Below, one piece after another: positions 62,386 to 64,000 of a DNA stretch of 64,000 bases. Numbering within the stretch: the first letter of the stretch is position 1; each line of letters opens with the position of its first letter. The DNA is taken from assembly GCA_036346205.1 (NCBI GenBank), contig JARFJB010000982.1, positions 1,941,053 through 2,005,052 of the forward strand. The letters run 5' to 3'. The notes beneath the pieces are model-generated. The model was not told the DNA's origin and did no database searches. It saw only the letters and a list, made by a program, of their open reading frames with translations. Source of the DNA: Vesta saturnalis. Its lineage: Eukaryota > Arthropoda > Insecta > Coleoptera > Lampyridae. Made by a program: the position numbers and the translations under genes.

Positions 62386-62648
62386 TTACTGACATTTATA
62401 AATATTTCGTCAGCCGTGGCTCACGTATTACTACGACAAGGGGATACTAATTCTCAAATTACGGTCACTTATACACATGCTATTAATTACAGTTGACTTA
62501 TACAATTTTTTACAAGTTAGTAACATTGCAAAAGTGATTTTACACAACTTAAATTTAGTTAGGTTAATACATGTTTACTGTTGAGTAACAAATAATAGTA
62601 TTTTACATTACAAGCCAGGTAAAACAGTTTTTATTGGCGATAGAGGCT
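62386..62648. repeat. Resumed part of the 315-bp tandem unit
   Basis: Matches 59170-59330 (CATTT..AAATAT then AGCCGTGGCT, AATTACGGTCAC, CAGTTTTTATTGGCGA). It supplies the missing second half of the unit interrupted at 59472. Confidence 0.65.
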
Positions 62649-63209
62649 CAAGTTCGATTTAGAAAGATGATTTTTTTTGGACTAAAGTACCTATATCGAC
62701 AGGAAATTGTCTCCTGAATCCGAATCTGCGATTATTTTTTTTCCGGAAATGTAAAATAAAAAAGTTATAGGCATTTTAGTGCGTAATCTTATTTCTATGG
62801 AGTTTTGATTTAATTATTAGCGCAGATGGTGGACTGCGCATGCGCAACAATGTAATGTAACATTTTCTGATATTTCCATAATAAATATTTCACATTAGTT
62901 CACAAGTTTGGCTTCCTTTATTTTATATGTTAGGTTAAGTTAGGTTAGGTTAGGTTAGGTTAGGTTAGGTTAGGTTAGGTTAGGTTAGGTTAGTTATTTG
63001 TACTCAATAGCAATCTATAAGATTAATGGTTTTGACGAAAAATTAAAAAACTCCATAGAAATAACATTACACACTAAAATGCCTATAACTTTTTTATTTT
63101 ACATTTCCGTAACAAACTAAGCGCTGATTCGGATTCAGGAGACAATTTCCTGTCGATATAGCTACTTTAGGCCAAAAAAATTTCGTCTTTCTATATCGAA
63201 CTTGGACCA
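62649..63209. mobile_element. Foldback element with telomeric repeat in the loop
   Basis: Arms 62649-62822 and 63036-63209 are inverted copies of about 174 bp, roughly 85-90% alike by eye (CAAGTTCGAT at the outer ends, TCTATGGAGTTTT at the inner ends). The loop carries the TTAGG array. No coding capacity; no clear target duplication. Confidence 0.8.
62929..62992 (+). repeat. (TTAGG)n array, about 12 units
   Basis: TTAGG units with one TTAAG variant near the left end. TTAGG is the ancestral arthropod telomere repeat; here it is internal. Confidence 0.95.
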
Positions 63210-63740
63210 CGACCATTATATTTTACTATTTATTCTTTGGCTAATACAGTGTGAACGAGGTACGATCGTCTCTAACTTCTAACAAATCAAGTTTCGTCTC
63301 TAACCTGTAAGTTTCTTAACTACTAGCTAACTTGTTAAGATTGACTTTCAACGGCAATAAGCTGACTTGATAAATTGACATTTACAAATGAGCAACAAAT
63401 AATTTTTTTTTACAAGTTAGTAGTTTTGAAAAGTGATTAAGTTTAGTTAGGTTAATCATGTTTACTATTGAGTAACAAAAAAAAAAATAAACAATGCTAT
63501 AAGTCAAGTGCTATAGAAAATGACAGTGCTAACTTAATATATTACATTTCACGCGACTATAAACCTTAATTTCATAGCAAAATAAAGCATTTTCACATTT
63601 TATGGAATTTGCGAGTGTTTTGTTTCTTTGTGTCTTATTTTTCTTCAAATGTGTCTGCATCGTTGTGGTTTCCGAGATTACCTGGTCTTACACCTCTTAT
63701 TTTCTATTCGCTCATTTAAAAACATTCCATCGTGCAATGA
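63210..63740. other. Spacer without a recognised gene
   Basis: AT-rich. It contains scattered short matches to the tandem unit near 62400-62600 (AAGCTGACTTGATAA, TTTTTACAAGTTAGTA, TTTAGTTAGGTTAAT), but no gene. Confidence 0.45.
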
Positions 63741-64000
63741 GGAGTCATTAATTTAATATTTTGACTAGCTGTCGTACTGTGTGCTCACTTGCATTGTCAT
63801 GATGCAGAATGATTCGCTTATTTATACAGTTTTTCTAATTTCACCGATCACCTGGGGAGACAAATTGAAGTATACCAATCTCCAGTAACTGTTTTCGATC
63901 CTCCAATGCAACAGTTGCAACATGATCGGTTTTTCCGAAAAACATGTAATCATTTTTCTAAAACGCTTCACGAGCGCACCTCTTTTTTAGTTAGGTTTAT
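63741..64000 (-). pseudogene. mariner transposase fragment, running off the window
   Basis: The minus strand, across two frames, shows a KMIT.F..K block (about 63935-63960), VALEDRKQLLE (63890-63925), a VIGEIRKT block and IILHHDNASEHTVRQ (63780-63825), which carries the second catalytic Asp region of HTH_48-type mariner transposases (SETMAR-like). The third Asp block (SPDL) is not found downstream. Frameshifted and truncated; the 5' part lies beyond the window edge. Confidence 0.7.

Overview
The window reads as an AT-rich arthropod, most likely insect, genome dominated by transposable elements. The evidence is a (TTAGG)n telomere-type array at 62929-62992, split and intron-bearing coding sequences, R1-like LINE sequence, Ty3/gypsy and Ty1/copia retrotransposons, hAT, pogo and mariner elements, and long (TA)n, (CA)n and (GT)n arrays. 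Only two host-type genes are convincing: a tRNA-Gly(GCC) at 3671-3741, and a kinesin-6 gene of the KIF23/MKLP1/pavarotti type on the minus strand at 55383-57788. The kinesin keeps its intron but carries two small frame breaks as sequenced.

Left part (2.9-19.4 kb): a LINE is split into a 5' part (2941-3233) and a 3' part (16667-18150), both on the plus strand, with about 13.4 kb lodged between them at a TA run. That insert is a nest. It holds an inverted copy (3451-6294) of the right-hand LINE plus tRNA segment, several copies of a TA-flanked pogo/mariner-like MITE (ends begin AGTG/CAGTG), and at 6738-15634 an 8.9 kb element with 20-bp terminal inverted repeats. This element has clustered GGCTCA-type subterminal repeats and a five-exon, decayed tyrosine-recombinase gene (zinc-finger-like N part, R..RH..GH..Y core, SANT/Myb-like tail). 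It is the best candidate here for a little-described system.

Middle (19.4-38.5 kb): a decayed hAT gene; a second type of Crypton-like tyrosine recombinase (minus) that has lost its HGGW..Y end; a MITE nested in another TIR element; a Ty3/gypsy element with very short LTRs and a long leader; an E-box-rich 18-bp minisatellite; a 2.68 kb pogo element with TA duplications and many subterminal repeats, inserted at the edge of a third recombinase relic; an internally deleted IS630/Tc1-type transposase; and a lone DUF4817-like exon.

Right part (38.5-64 kb): a (CA/CG)-rich array, the 3' half of a copia element, a 2.36 kb mariner-like element with about 386-bp inverted repeats, a LINE tail, a 3.69 kb hAT element with a perfect 8-bp target duplication, and the kinesin gene with a 0.48 kb MITE just upstream of its start. 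After that come further MITE-like and tandem repeats, a foldback element whose loop carries the TTAGG array, and a mariner transposase relic at the right edge. Almost all element genes are broken by stops and frameshifts. All identities come from motif reading, without database searches.
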